This document shows, piece by piece, positions 1-10,443 of a stretch of DNA of 64,000 bases. Made by a program: the position numbers and the translations under genes. Below the pieces are notes generated by a model. It did not search any database. It was not told the DNA's origin and saw nothing but the letters and a program-made list of their open reading frames with translations. The stretch's first letter is position 1; each line of letters starts with the position of its first letter. Origin of the DNA: Deroplatys truncata (Eukaryota; Arthropoda; Insecta; Mantodea; Mantidae); assembly GCA_030765065.1 (NCBI GenBank), contig CM060978.1, forward strand, positions 216,337,498 to 216,401,497, in the 5' to 3' direction.

Positions 1-525
1 GCACTGTAATTAGGGATCTCTGTTACTGCTGTGAACACCATTATTAACCAGGATTTCAGTCTACGAAAGTGCCGTAAGAGCCAGGGATATAAGCTGTTGC
101 CTAAACACATTGCAGAACCTGCCACTAACAGCAGAATGTTGTGTGAACGATTCCTAGCTGGTGGTTGTTTGTTGTCTTTTTAGAGGAAGCATATGTTTTT
201 CTAAGTGACTGCAACAAACCCTTGGCTATTTATTACCGACCAAGGGGAGAAAAAAAATTGAAGTTTGGTATAAGGAAACTAACGAAAATTTTTCCAATGG
301 TTTTATGGTAATAGCAAGGTACAGTTACAATGCAAATTAACCATTCGTCATGTGCATAAAAATGTGAAAATCAACTCGACATATTCTCAGACTAACGTCC
401 ATGCAGAAATCCCTGCTCTCAATGGTGCAGATGTAAATAAAGTCTGGATGCATCAGGATAGTGTATCAAGACATACGTCTGCTTCAACCTACAAATATTT
501 GGAGAACTTAGTGAGAGAATAAGTA
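1..525 (+). pseudogene. Tc1/mariner-like (IS630-type) transposase remnant, both ends missing
   Basis: Stitching the three plus frames gives a decayed DDE transposase. Near 180-240 it reads like the segment after the first catalytic acidic residue (LEEAYVFLSDCNKP, then a PRGEK motif). Around 300-380 comes a stretch resembling NGFMVIARYSYNGKL, and at 410-465 the second catalytic block NKVWMHQDS followed by RHTSASTYKYLENL. Several stops and frameshifts interrupt it. It is cut on the left by the window edge and on the right by the Penelope-like element starting near 526, so the third catalytic block is not visible. I recognise this as a multicopy arthropod Tc1/mariner family from its motif order; family naming is inference. 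Confidence 0.6.
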
Positions 526-534
526 CGAAGGCTT

Positions 535-690
535 TCACGGCCGGAGTTAATCGATAAAATATTAAAATATTCCGGGCTGGAAGGCCGTGGTCTAAGGGTA
601 AAATTACTAGCACCCGACGTTTCGGTCAACTCTTTGGTTGTCATCTTCAAGAGTGTAACACCCAAGACAGCTTGATAACGACTGCCAACT
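535..690 (-). repeat. Penelope-like terminal repeat segment with a hammerhead-like core
   Basis: The segment contains ctttcacggccgg (547 region), an inverted pair around ccgggct and ggccgtgg, and on the minus strand at 614-650 ttgaagatg, a short potential stem, then gaccgaaacgtc. Penelope-like terminal repeats are known to carry minimal hammerhead ribozyme motifs with a CTGANGA and GAAAC layout. Here the first conserved C appears as T, so catalytic activity is doubtful. A clearly related 101-bp piece lies at 48548-48648. Confidence 0.55.
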
Positions 691-862
691 AGACTTTTGA
701 AGGGACAGGAATAAAGGTGTAAGGAAAGAATACAAGAATAATTAGGTGATTGGAAGGAAAAAGGAAGAGGAATAGAAAGAATTTAATATTGTGGTGTCGC
801 TGTTTAATTGAGGCATGCTGGTGATAATGGTGGCAGATACCGCCGAAGCAAGTGAGTACTTG

Positions 863-1500
863 TTAGAATATGGCGGAGTACTCCGCAGTGATAAGTAGGT
901 AACTGCCATGGCCGAAGCCCTGACAGGGACCTATGACAGTGGTGTTATAACAGACAATTTGGCTCCGTACCCGGGCCTGTTGCCTCCGGGCGTTGGTTTT
1001 GTGAGTGATGTGGACAGAAAGTTCTGGACCATGTGGTCGCGTGTTGTGGTGCGGTGACTCTCCTGATGGTGATGTGCTGTAGGGCTGGAGAGTCCTAATC
1101 ACTCTTGTCGCGTGATCTGCGATTCTGACCCGTAGGTATTCATTACCCTGGCGAAGGGCGGTGCGGCTGTTGTGGTCCATCTTCTCTATGGTGTTCGAGT
1201 GCTATTGTTCTACTGTGTCTGTGAGTTGTCCAAAGACTCTAAGCAGGACGTCCTCTAGAGGGCTTACACGTTCCGTTAGGTGCTACAACTCAGCGTGAAG
1301 ATCTTGAATGGTTATAAGGATGCTGTTGTTGCTTACTAGAAGGCTATTGGTGCTAGCCAACTGATGTTCTAGGTGTGAGGTGTCGATCGGCGGTGGAGGT
1401 GGTGGTTGTTGTTGTGCAGATCTGCGGTGCTGTGATGTGGTCGGTCGGCGATGTTCTATGTGGATATAGTGGACAGCGGCTTGATCAGTGAAGTGTCCCT
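863..1500 (-). other. GC-rich unresolved segment between ORF1-like sequence and element terminus
   Basis: Much more GC-rich than its surroundings. An open minus frame of 105 codons (863-1180) matches no family I recognise. It probably continues the foreign segment that carries the ORF1-like zinc-knuckle sequence just to the right. Confidence 0.3.
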
Positions 1501-2130
1501 TGCCCCCAGGAGGAGCAGAAGCGGCGTCGTTGGGTCAGGTCGTATGCCCGGCAGTCGGCGGTGAGTGTCCCGTTGCCACAGTAATGGCAGCGGGGTGCGA
1601 CGTCACATATAAGTCAGTGTGCCCGTAGAGGCAGCAGCGGCGCATAGTGTTGGACGAACACTGCGGCTGGCCTCGAGCAACAGAGTTTGCCCTAACAAGG
1701 GCAAGCTTGCGCCCAGTGCCGCCGAGTAATCGCCCTCATCCATGAAGATGAGCCTGACCAGCGGTGTAGGACCTCTGAAGTTCCGAATTCTCGTCGCCTT
1801 GGCCCAGACGGCCAAAAGCGCTGCGCGGCGGTTGAGCAGTAATGTGTCTGGGAGTTGGAGATGCACTCCCCGGACAACAGCGGAGTAGCGTGCAGACACG
1901 CTGTTCAGCGGCGTGTGAGTGACTGCGCTGGTTGGTGAGTTGGCGCTGGGCGCTTCGGCTGGCGGCGGCCAAGACGCCGGAGGTTGTACTTCTTGGGCGG
2001 CGTTGGTGGTGGCTACCTCACGAGGAGGAGGCGGCTTGGAGGCTGCGGCTGTCTACTTCATTCCCATGTTGCCTGGAGGAGAGCTTGAAACCAACTAGGC
2101 AACAGATGTTCCGCAGTTTATAGCTCACGC
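1500..2130 (-). pseudogene. LINE ORF1-like (gag-like) fragment with CCHC zinc-knuckle remnant
   Basis: The minus frame at 1603-1899 contains TRIRNFRGPTPLVRLIF and DEGDYSAAL, followed by a hydrophobic LPLLGQTL stretch. This matches the segment preceding zinc knuckles in Jockey-like ORF1 proteins. After a stop and a frame change, 1510-1595 reads RCHYCGNG...ADC and then RFCSSWG, two degenerate CCHC-type knuckles. ORF1 proteins bind RNA in the retrotransposon particle. Upstream (about 1900-2100) the reading is rich in Ser, Arg and Ala, as in ORF1 N-termini. No ORF2 reverse transcriptase follows. The assignment rests on motif memory, not on an alignment. Confidence 0.5.
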
Positions 2131-2135
2131 CAAGG

Positions 2136-2720
2136 TCAAAACTGCTGCATGATTAGTGGGTCTGCAGTGACGTGCCATCGCTGGTATTCAGGTGCGATTG
2201 AGCTAAAATTTCGTTCCTTGTTATTAAGGTTGTTGGATTGTTTATAAATTTCAATTGCTTCTCTATGAAGTCTAGCATGATAATATTTTATTGAAGATAG
2301 TACTTGGGTGCCTTCATATAGGATACGATGACCCATAGTAACAAAGTGTTCAGCGACGGTAGACTTATCTGTTTGTGCAAGGCGACAATGTCGTTTATGC
2401 TCTATTATTCGGGTATTTATACTATGTTTTCTTGTTCCGATATAAACAGAGCCGCATGTGCAAGATATTCTATATACACCTGGAACACATAAGGGGTCTC
2501 TCTTGTCTTTGGCAGATTTTAAAGTTTGTTCAATTTTTCCAATGCGGTCTGTGACGTTTTTAACATAAGAAAAGTTTCCCCTTATATGTAGATAATTCGT
2601 GCCCTTGATGTAATATCTTTTTAGGGTGAATTGCTCTGTTAAAATCTTTGTCCGTAAATCCGTTTTGTAACATAGCCAGCCTAAGGTGCTGTATCCCGAG
2701 TTAAGTATTGCCCTGTACAA
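2136..2720 (-). pseudogene. Penelope-like GIY-YIG endonuclease domain, C-terminal part of the element protein
   Basis: A 194-codon open minus frame. Residues around 75-95 read KRDPLCVPGVYRISC, then CGSVYIGTRKHSINTR. GVYRI with VYIG forms the GIY-YIG catalytic pair, and the following Arg and IIEHKRHCRLAQ fit the conserved helix. The downstream segment (VAEHF, HREAIEIYKQ, NNLNNKERNF) is the typical Penelope-like tail. In the family this domain nicks target DNA for reverse transcription. The reading frame is separated from the RT part by a frameshift near 2720-2790. The Gly after YIG that is usually followed by E/Q is here followed by Thr, possibly weakening the site. Confidence 0.75.
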
Positions 2721-2759
2721 ATACGTTTGGCTCGGTCCACTAGAGTTTTGATTATTCCT

Positions 2760-3033
2760 CTCTTTTGTTGTGGGTGGTGATTGGAGCTTTTATTTAAATA
2801 TCTGTCGGTATGGGTGGGTTTCCTATAAACAGTGTGGACAGTGATCCATCCGCATTTCTTATTACCAGAACATCTAAGAAGGCTACCTTATTGTTATTTT
2901 CTGTTTCCATATTAAATTGAATCCTGGAATTCATATTATTAAGATGTTTCAGAAAGATGTCTTCCTTCAGTGGTCTCACGGTAAACAACAACTCGCAAAC
3001 AACTGATTGATACGCAATCATACAGACAGACAT
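2760..3033 (-). pseudogene. Penelope-like reverse transcriptase, C-terminal remnant
   Basis: The minus frame ends with FLKHLNNMNSRIQFNME, then KVAFLDVLVIRNADGSL and PPIPTD. The FLDV...R...DGSL...P.TD order is the conserved end of the Penelope-like RT palm and thumb. The catalytic YADD block should lie just upstream but is missing: sequence beyond about 3024 belongs to another repeat. One or more frameshifts separate it from the endonuclease frame. The fragment is consistent with a 5'-truncated insertion. Confidence 0.65.
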
Positions 3034-3290
3034 GCGTGCGGATACTTCTCTAAAAGATATTCTTGCTCTTTTTATTTTATTGAATGAGAGGATTGAAAAT
3101 CTGCATTTTCAGTGAAATCTGGACTAGAATTTTTTTTAGTCGAATGCAATACTTCCTCCGCCTTAGCCAAGAGGTAAAAAAATCTGGTGCGATACATTCA
3201 CATGACTTTCACTACCTTCACTGCATTAGTGGGTATACAATGTAGTCTTACTAAAGCTTATTTTTATACTACTTCGTTATAATCCAAACA
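3025..3290 (-). mobile_element. Family H, old copies: end A (3025-3181) joined to end B (3182-3290)
   Basis: Divergent minus-orientation family H sequence. The part ending gaggtaaaaaa corresponds to end A, and it is followed directly by atctggtgcgatacattcac, which corresponds to end B of a second copy. The junction is one of several head-to-tail joins in the window. Confidence 0.5.
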
Positions 3291-3499
3291 AAATTTTGAA
3301 GAAATAGCTACATTACACATTTCGTTATAGATACAAAGAGAACAACGAAAGCCAAATGTATAGACAGTCAGGCAGGTAGGTATTTTATTTCATAAGTTAC
3401 ATAAATTAATTCTCATATAAGTTCTATAATGCATAATTTTATCTCTACACATTTTGTCGAGCTATTGGGTCCTATTTAATTTTATGATTCAACAATCTA
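3291..3499. other. AT-rich spacer, nothing recognised
   Basis: Low-complexity AT-rich sequence with short direct repeats; no coding signal or family match seen. Confidence 0.3.
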
Positions 3500-3860
3500 C
3501 ATTTTCTTTCTATTCCCTATTTTTAATTTTTTTCAGCCATTTATTTCTCAGTACACCTAAATATTTTCCTATTTCAAATAAACTTTCCTTGGATTTAACT
3601 CTTAACATCCTTTTACGTATAATTTCATTTGGTAATCTAGACCAATTGTTTCTTTGCAATTTTTTCCTCATATTCATTGTTTCTTCATATTCTAACATTA
3701 AATGCCAATAATTATTAATTTGTTATTACATAATGGGCATTTGCCTTCATTTTCTCCTTCTCCTATGCTTTTTAACCTCACCACCCCTGACCTAGCCCAT
3801 GCAAAACCCTCTCTTGCTATTTTATTACAAACATCAACATAGTTTTCTGTTTCTCATGTC
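3500..3860 (-). pseudogene. Non-LTR retrotransposon (LINE) reverse transcriptase C-terminus
   Basis: Minus-strand translation in stitched frames gives ENEGKCPLCNNK, a gap, YWHLMLEYEETMNMRKKL, and MLRVKSKESLFEIGKYL. C-X2-C followed by an H-X4 segment at the end of an RT is the C-terminal zinc motif of many LINE ORF2 proteins; the final Cys is replaced by Tyr (LEYEET, usually LECEET). A 62-codon open frame (3510-3698) covers the last part. No RT catalytic motifs remain, so this is a short 3' relic, typical of 5'-truncated LINE insertion. Confidence 0.6.
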
Positions 3861-3904
3861 CTTTTAATCTCTGTATAAAGCACTGGATGCTATACGCTCA
3901 TTAA

Positions 3905-4287
3905 AATTTCATACTGTTTCCTTGCAATCGCGAGAAACAATTGAATGTTGACAGAACTTGACTAAATATTGAACAACTTGAACCATTAATAACGATATCT
4001 CGGAAATGGCTGATGCCACAAAAAGTTATTTGAAACAAATTGTGTGTTTTAAAGAGATCTATATTTCTTGTGTAGTAGTTCTCATCCATCGCTTAACATT
4101 TACAAGTTATATAAGATTATACAAAATTCCTTCCGATGAAGAGGACTTTAAAAGCTATTCCCAGAAAATTCAAGACATAAACTTTATTTGTCATGTAAAT
4201 ATCTGTAATATATCGTATTTTAATCAAAATTCGTTAGAACCATTTTTAGAAAATAAAAAAAAAATAGAAAAATGTTCCGTGTAAAGG
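3905..4287 (-). mobile_element. Family H, old variant, middle part
   Basis: Same order of blocks as 47680-48110 read in reverse (gatatctcggaaatggctg, then cagaaaattcaagacata, then gttccgtgtaaagg), well diverged from the young copies. It breaks at 4287 and resumes at 4405. Confidence 0.6.
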
Positions 4288-4404
4288 CTAGTTTGAAGAA
4301 CATAAAATATTTCAATAATCAAATATCAAATAAATTACATTCTTCAAATTAGATGCGTTTATTAAAAAAGAAAGATATACTTCAAAACGGTTAACATTTC
4401 ATTG
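4288..4404. other. Short insert between two family H blocks
   Basis: About 117 bp absent from other family H copies. It holds an inverted pair tttgaagaa ... ttcttcaaa spaced about 50 bp apart. Origin unknown; possibly a very small MITE. Confidence 0.3.
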
Positions 4405-4563
4405 GTGGCTGGATTTTCTTGAAAATCTTTGTGTCGCATCTTTGGACGGTAATGAACTTAAATACGAAGTTTGGCGTGGATCCGACTTTTCGTTTTTGAG
4501 TTATGCTGTTCACAGACACACGACATAAGCACATACACACATACGGACATGTTTTTTCAAAAA
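4405..4563 (-). mobile_element. Family H fragment lacking end A
   Basis: Contains the block gattttcttgaaaatc through the GT/CA microsatellite and ggacatgtttt, then stops at caaaaac, where end B of the next copy begins. Confidence 0.6.
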
Positions 4564-5372
4564 CTCTGATGTGTTACTTTCTCTTTCTCTACTCTTTTAC
4601 AAACTATTTTTACAAAAGCTTATTCTCTGTCTACTTCATGTTAATCGAGATAAACATTTACAGAAACTTATTGTTAATCTTCTTATAGGTCCAAGGGAAA
4701 TATGGCTTTAAGCGATAGTCAGATCTTTTAAGAGCTGGTTGCTATGTCATTGTCTTTGCATGTCCAGGATATAAAACAACGAATAACAAATTCCCATTTG
4801 AGAAAAAGTACAAGTATTGCAAAATTCAAACATTAACAAGGAATATCTCGGAAATGGTTCACTCCACAAAAGAAATGTATATGACATAAATTGTATTTTT
4901 TAACGAGAGCTACATTTTTTGTGTTGAAAAATTTTGCGAAGACTTTTGGGGACATTTCCAGAAAATCCAATATATACATTTTATTTGTTGTATAAAAATC
5001 TTAAATATATGATATTTTAATCAAAATGTTTTAGCCATTTTGGGGAAAATAAAAATTTTCGAAAAATTTTCTATGTGTAGGATGTGTAGGATTTTCTATG
5101 GAGTGGGGGAATTTTATTAAAAATCTTCTTGTCGCATCTTTGAAAGATACTGAACCTAAATATCAAGTTTGGTATTTATCCGACTTTTCATTTTTGAGTT
5201 ATGCTGTTCACAGATACGCAGATGACACACACGCACACGGACCTTCTTTTAAAAGTGCTTTTTTGAATTCAGGGGTCTCAAAACATGTGTATCCGGTGAA
5301 ATCTCAAAATCGAATTTTAAGATGGAATGCAACATTCTCTACTTACTATGTACATAGTAGAGAAAGTAAAAA
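4564..5372 (-). mobile_element. Family H, nearly full-length copy
   Basis: Starts tctgatgtgttac (end B) and ends with a variant end A at 5338-5372, where the palindrome reads tactatgtacatagta. All internal blocks are present with moderate divergence. Short open frames in it recur in other copies only because the DNA is repeated; they are not genes. Confidence 0.8.
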
Positions 5373-5454
5373 TGTTATGTATTACATTCACTTAACTTTC
5401 TCTACCCTCTATTGTTTATTAATGGTATACAAATTATTCTTACGAAAGTTTATT
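5373..5454 (-). mobile_element. Family H end B fragment
   Basis: Directly follows end A of the preceding copy (gtaaaaatgttatgtattac) and keeps only about 80 bp, ending where an oppositely oriented end A begins. Confidence 0.5.
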
Positions 5455-6307
5455 ACTTTCTCTACTATGTATAGTAAGTAAGGGAAGTATTGTATTCCAC
5501 CCAAAAATCCGATACCAAGATTTCACCGGAAATATATGTTTTGAGGCCACCTGAATCCAAAAAAAAAGCATTTTTGGAAACATGTCTGTATGTGTGTGTG
5601 TCTGTCTGTCTTTGAACAGCATAACTCAGAAACGAACAGTCGGATAAACACCAAACTTGGTATTTAGGTTCAGTATCTTCCAGAGATGCGACACGAAGGT
5701 TTTCAAGAAAATCCCCCCATCCCAGATTACCCTTTACATAGAAATTTTTCGAAACTTTTAATTTCTCAGAAATGGCTCAAACAATTTTGATTAAAATGTC
5801 ATATATTTAAGATACTTTCATGACAAATAAAATGTATATCTTGAATTTTCTGGGAATGTCTCCAAAAGTATTCTTCATTGTGAACGACTTTTGCATAATT
5901 GGTAAACCATAAGAGATAGACAAAGTTTTACTACACAAAAAATGTAGATGACGTTAAAATACAGAATTTATATCATATACATTTTTGTTGTTGAGTGAAC
6001 CATTTTCGAGATATTGCTTGTTATTCCCTTAAATTTTCCAATACTTATACTTTTTCTCAAATGGGAATTCGTTATTCATTTTTTATGTCCTGTACATACA
6101 AAGAGAATGCAATGCTCGACATAGCAACCAGCTCTTAAAATATTTGACTATCGCTTAAATACTACCATATTCCCCTTGCATCTACAAGAAAATTAGCAAT
6201 AAGATTGACATCTCAATTAACATGAAGCATATGGAGAATAAGCGTTTGAAAAAATAGTTTGTACAAGAGTAGAGAAAGTCATGTGAGTGTAACACATCAG
6301 ATTTTTT
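5455..6307 (+). mobile_element. Family H, full-length copy
   Basis: Begins actttctctactatgtatag and ends gtaacacatcagattttt. Contains the (GT)n tract near 5585-5605 and the block gcaaccagctcttaaaatat of the common subfamily. Confidence 0.85.
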
Positions 6308-6470
6308 GAATTATGCTGTTCACAGACACACGCGCGGATATTTTTCTAAATTTTGTTTTGGATTTAGGGGTCCTCAAAAGATGTATTTCCGGTGAAATCA
6401 CGGTATCGAATTTTTGGGTGGAATGCAATACCTTCTCTACCTACTCTATACGTGGTAGAGAAAGTAAAAA
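6308..6470 (-). mobile_element. Family H, end A fragment in opposite orientation
   Basis: Follows the preceding end B directly, starting inside the family at the segment ttatgctgttcacagaca and running to end A (tggtagagaaagtaaaaa). Confidence 0.7.
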
Positions 6471-7308
6471 TACTTTCTGGAAACCAAAACTGTCCTATAA
6501 CACAATGAAAACATTAGATGAATAGACAAGCAAATAATTTTATATTATGATGAAGGGGCCTTTTACGGCAAATAAAATACGAAGAATTTGTATTGGTAAC
6601 AAGGTAGCTGTTTCTATCCGAACAGTGTTCCCGTGAGAATTCTGAGCAGGTGAAGGTCAATTTCCGAATATAAGTTGGTGATCGCATTGGTTGGAGTCTA
6701 GATATGCTAATTTAAGTTGTCGTGGAAGTATGAGCCTAAAATGTAGTATGTACTGCGTATAGAATATTAGATTTTAGTGTGTACTAGAGATGGCAGTAGA
6801 AGATGTTTTGTTTCTTGTGCGGAGAAAAGCAAGCTAAATCATTAATTTCGGTATGTGCACGATTGGAGATGTACCGCCAAGCCCTGCTGAGGCCTGACCT
6901 TTCCCGCGAGCTTAGGGTGGAGTGTTGTTCGCCACAAACATCTACAGTGTGAACAAGGACGAAGTTGTTTCGATACCAAAGGATGAATCACGGCGGCGGC
7001 AGTGCCAGGCTGTGGCATCAGCGAAACCTCGGCCTTTTCCTTCTGTTGTGTTTTACAGAGAGAAGGTGTGACTATGGAAATGATTCCATGTCTCATCAAT
7101 AATAGCTACGAGATTAGCTTTTGCATAGCCAGAGGCGGATTTAAAATTAAAAAGGGCGGTTCATCTCACCCATTGTTTGGGAACTTTAGGACACCCAGGC
7201 CTGGCTGTGTTTATGCTTACAATATCTTTAAGAGACGCTTTCATAAAGTCATATCACAGATAGGCTAAAGATAAAATTAATTAATGCATTTTGCAGATTT
7301 TTTTTTTT
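6471..7308. other. Unassigned region
   Basis: An 88-codon plus frame (7002-7268) and an 85-codon minus frame (6842-7099) overlap in a GC-richer patch. Neither shows a domain I recognise. The last bases (cagatttttttt) look like a remnant of family H end B. Confidence 0.3.
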
Positions 7309-7418
7309 ACTTTCTCTACTACGTATAGTAAGTAGGGGAAGTATTGCATTCCACTAAAAAATTCGATACCGAGATTTCACCGGAAATACACGTTTTGAGG
7401 CCTCTTGAATCCAAAAAC
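7309..7418 (+). mobile_element. Family H end A fragment
   Basis: About 110 bp from actttctctact to the gcctcttgaatccaaaaa block, then an abrupt join to end B of an oppositely oriented copy. Confidence 0.75.
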
Positions 7419-8266
7419 TCTGATATGTTACACTCACATGACTTTCTCTACTCTTGTACAAACTATTTTTACAAACGCTTATTCTCCATATGCGTCATGT
7501 TAATCGAGATGTTAATCTTATTGCTAATTTTGTTGTAGATGCAGGGGGAATATGGTAGGGAATATGATAGTCAAATCTTTTGAGAGCTGGTTGCTATGTG
7601 GCGCATTCCATTCTCTTTGTATGTCCAGGACATAAAAAAAATGAATAACGAATTCCCATTTGAGTAAAAGCGTAAGTATTGGAAAATTTAAGGGAATAAC
7701 AAGCAATATCTCGAAAATGGTTCACTCAAAAAAAAATGTATATGACATAAATTGTGTATTTTAACGCGATCTACATTTTTTGTGTAGTACACTTTTGTCT
7801 ATCTCTTATGGTTTACCAGTTATGCAAAAGTCGTTCACAATGAAAAATACTTTTGGAGACATTCCCAGAAAATTCGAGATATACATTTCATTTGTCATGA
7901 AAATACATTAAACATATGATATTTTAATCAAAATCGTTAGAGCCATTTCTGCGAAAATTAGTATGTTCGAAAAATGTTCCATGCAAACGGTAATCTGGGG
8001 TGGGGGGATTTTCTTGAAAACCTTCGTATTGCAATTCTGGAAGATAGTGAACCTAAATACCAAGTTCGGTGTTTATCCGACTGTTCGTTTCTGTTATGCT
8101 GTTCACAGACAGACACACACCAGTCACACCACGGACATGTTTCCAGAAATGCTTGTTTTGGATTCAGAAAGCCTCAAAACATGTATTTCCGGTGAAATCT
8201 CGGTATCGAATTTTTGGGTGGAATACAATACTCCCCCGCTTACTATACGTAGTAGAGAAAGTAAAA
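7419..8266 (-). mobile_element. Family H, full-length copy
   Basis: From tctgatatgttacactcaca to tacgtagtagagaaagta. The microsatellite (8105-8140) is short. All blocks are present. Confidence 0.85.
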
Positions 8267-8322
8267 AGTATTTTTGGAAACATGTCCGTGAGTGTGTCTG
8301 TGTGTGTCTGAACAGCATAACT
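8267..8322 (+). mobile_element. Family H internal fragment
   Basis: Only the tttttggaaacatgtccgtg block with the GT tract and gaacagcataact, in the opposite orientation to its neighbour. Confidence 0.6.
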
Positions 8323-8332
8323 GTATTTTTTT

Positions 8333-8390
8333 ACTGAATATAACCACAATCAAGAGACATCCAGGTCTCTCGATTGTGGTTATATTCAGT
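8333..8390. repeat. Near-perfect 26-bp inverted repeat (hairpin)
   Basis: Arms 8333-8358 and 8365-8390 are complementary with a single mismatch around a 6-nt loop (atccag). The arms start actgaatataaccacaatc. Not part of family H. Confidence 0.85.
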
Positions 8391-9636
8391 ATCATCAAAT
8401 AAATCAACTACAAACTTGTCGTTTATTGGTAAGTTTACATGAACTTCTTTCAAATAGTTGTTTACGGAGTAACAATATTTTGGAAGGGTTGTGATCCATA
8501 AAATTCTAAGGCACAGAAAATATGGGAATGCTACGTTCATCAGTTTTTTTTGCATATACCCAGGTACTGTTTAGATTACATCGATGAACCGAAAGCTCAT
8601 TTGAAAATACACTGTTTTCTAGATAAAATATCCGTGGGTCACATATAATATCGTATCTCCATTCGAATGTTTCTTTTTCCCGCAAATGAAATTCAGAATT
8701 TATTTCCCTTGCAGATTTTTAGCCTGCTTCTCTTTCTTCATCCGTTCAACCATCGAGGCCTGAACGTCAATGCTGGAAATGTTTGTGTGTGTGTGAACAA
8801 AAGAAGGGAGTCCAGAGACAAGAGAGTTTTTGCAATCATAAGCTACTTGTACCAGCCTATTCCACAATGCGGGCATGAAGTCAGTTTCTTGTTTATCAGG
8901 CTTCTCTGCCGATTGCGTTGTCTTCCTTCTCCTTCTGCATAATCTCTTTTCACGGAGAATTATGTGTGTCCTTGGGAATGTGAGATCCATCATGGTTGTG
9001 ATTTGCGCGATTCGTTAAATCCGTCCCTATGTGTTGTAAAATATCCGCTTACATATATCCTCTCAAACACGAGATTAACACGCTTCTTTAGTGTTTTACC
9101 GTACAACGTTGCATCAAGGTCCTTAGAAGTTCACGGACATCATTTCATTACCTGACGTCAGACTAGTCCTGTTAAGTGTTCTGTGCATCTCCATATTCAA
9201 TTGTTCGTCACAAAACTCGCTTCCTGTGTGGCTATACGCCTTTCTTCTTTGAAGATAATAATTGATTATCTTTTGTCGCAAGTGAACTGTTTACAGTCTG
9301 AAATGATAAAATACATGATCTTCCAAAGAGAATTTAAGAATCATGGTTTTCACCTTACTTAACAAGGAACACTCCACTCGTTCAAAACTGGATTTTGTTC
9401 TCTTGCTAAGGTGATATGCTTCTCAGAAATATAAACGGTTTTGACCTAAAGTGATGTTTAGGGCTTTAAATTTTTGAGCACTGGTACCATTCACTAGAAC
9501 CTTTCGGTCTGATATTGCTTCTCCCATTCTTGTTCCTTCTACGCCCCAAGCTAATCTTCCCCAATTTCGAACAAAGTGAATGATCCTGGCTGTTAAAGGG
9601 TAATAATTCATATATTGCCGATGGGATTTCATTTTC
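8391..9636. other. Unassigned region
   Basis: Contains short open frames on both strands (for example minus 8700-8993, 97 codons, rich in Lys and Arg; minus 9423-9630). The stretch 9440-9600 has a coding-like look in stitched minus frames but no family I can name. Confidence 0.3.
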
Positions 9637-10443
9637 ACTTTCTCTACTACGTATAGTAAGTAGGGGAAGTATTGTATTCCACCAAAAAATTCGATACCGA
9701 GAAGCATTTTTGGAAACATGTCCGTGTGTGTGTATGTGTCTGTGAACAACATAACTCAGAAACGAACAGTCGGATAAACACCAAACTTGGTATTTAGGTT
9801 CAGTATCTTCCAGAGATGCGACACGAAGGTTTTTCAAGAAAATCCCCCCACCGCAGCTTACCCTTTACGTGGAACATTTTTCGAAAATTTTAATTTTCTC
9901 AAAAATGATTCTAACGATTTTGATTAAAATATCATATGTTTAAGATATTTTCATGACAAATGAAATGTATATCTCGAATTTTCTGGGAATGTCTCAGAAA
10001 AGTATTCTTCATTGTGAACGACTTTTGCATAACTGGTAAGCCAGAAGAGATAGACAAAATTTTACTACACAAAAATGTAGACCGAGTTAAAATACACAAT
10101 TTATGTCATATACATTTTTTTGTTGTTGAGCGAACCATTTTCGAGATATTGCTTGTTATTCCCTTAAATTTTCCAATACTTATACTTTTTCTCAGATGGG
10201 AATTCGTTATTCATTTTTTTATGTCCTGGACCTGCAAAGAGAATGGAATACTGTACATAGCAACCAGCTCTTAAAATATTTGACTATCGCCTGAAGTCTA
10301 CCGTATTCCCCTTGCATCTACAAGAAAATTAGCAATAAGATTAACATCTCGATTAACATGAAGCATATGGAGAATAAGCGTTTGTAAAAATAGTTTGTAC
10401 AAGAGTAGAGATAGTCATGTGAGTGTAACACATCAGATTTTTT
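9637..10443 (+). mobile_element. Family H, full-length copy
   Basis: Starts actttctctactacgtatag, ends acatcagattttt. A short deletion removes part of the block between end A and the microsatellite (after 9700). Confidence 0.85.

Larger units (their letters stand above)
526..3024 (-). mobile_element. Penelope-like retroelement, 5'-truncated, with a foreign GC-rich segment inside
   Basis: Read on the minus strand the order is: end of the reverse transcriptase (2760-3033), GIY-YIG endonuclease (2136-2720), a GC-rich segment containing a LINE ORF1-like sequence (about 1100-2130), and a terminal-repeat-like end (about 530-690). RT followed by a C-terminal GIY-YIG domain is diagnostic of Penelope-like elements. 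The 5' boundary lies near 3024, where sequence changes to an old family H copy. The 3' boundary lies near 526, inside a decayed transposase. Whether the GC-rich part inserted later or is a 3' passenger is unresolved. Confidence 0.7.

Noticed and set aside
5098..5481. Open frame of 127 codons similar to frames at 7963, 27651, 45976 and elsewhere (NFWVEYNT, CSFLSYAVHRHT)
   Set aside because: All lie in family H and recur only because the DNA is repeated. They cross the (GT)n tract, vary in frame and length between copies and show no domain.
8700..8993. Lys/Arg-rich minus frame of 97 codons as a gene
   Set aside because: No start context, domain or neighbour supports it, and the composition fits a chance frame.
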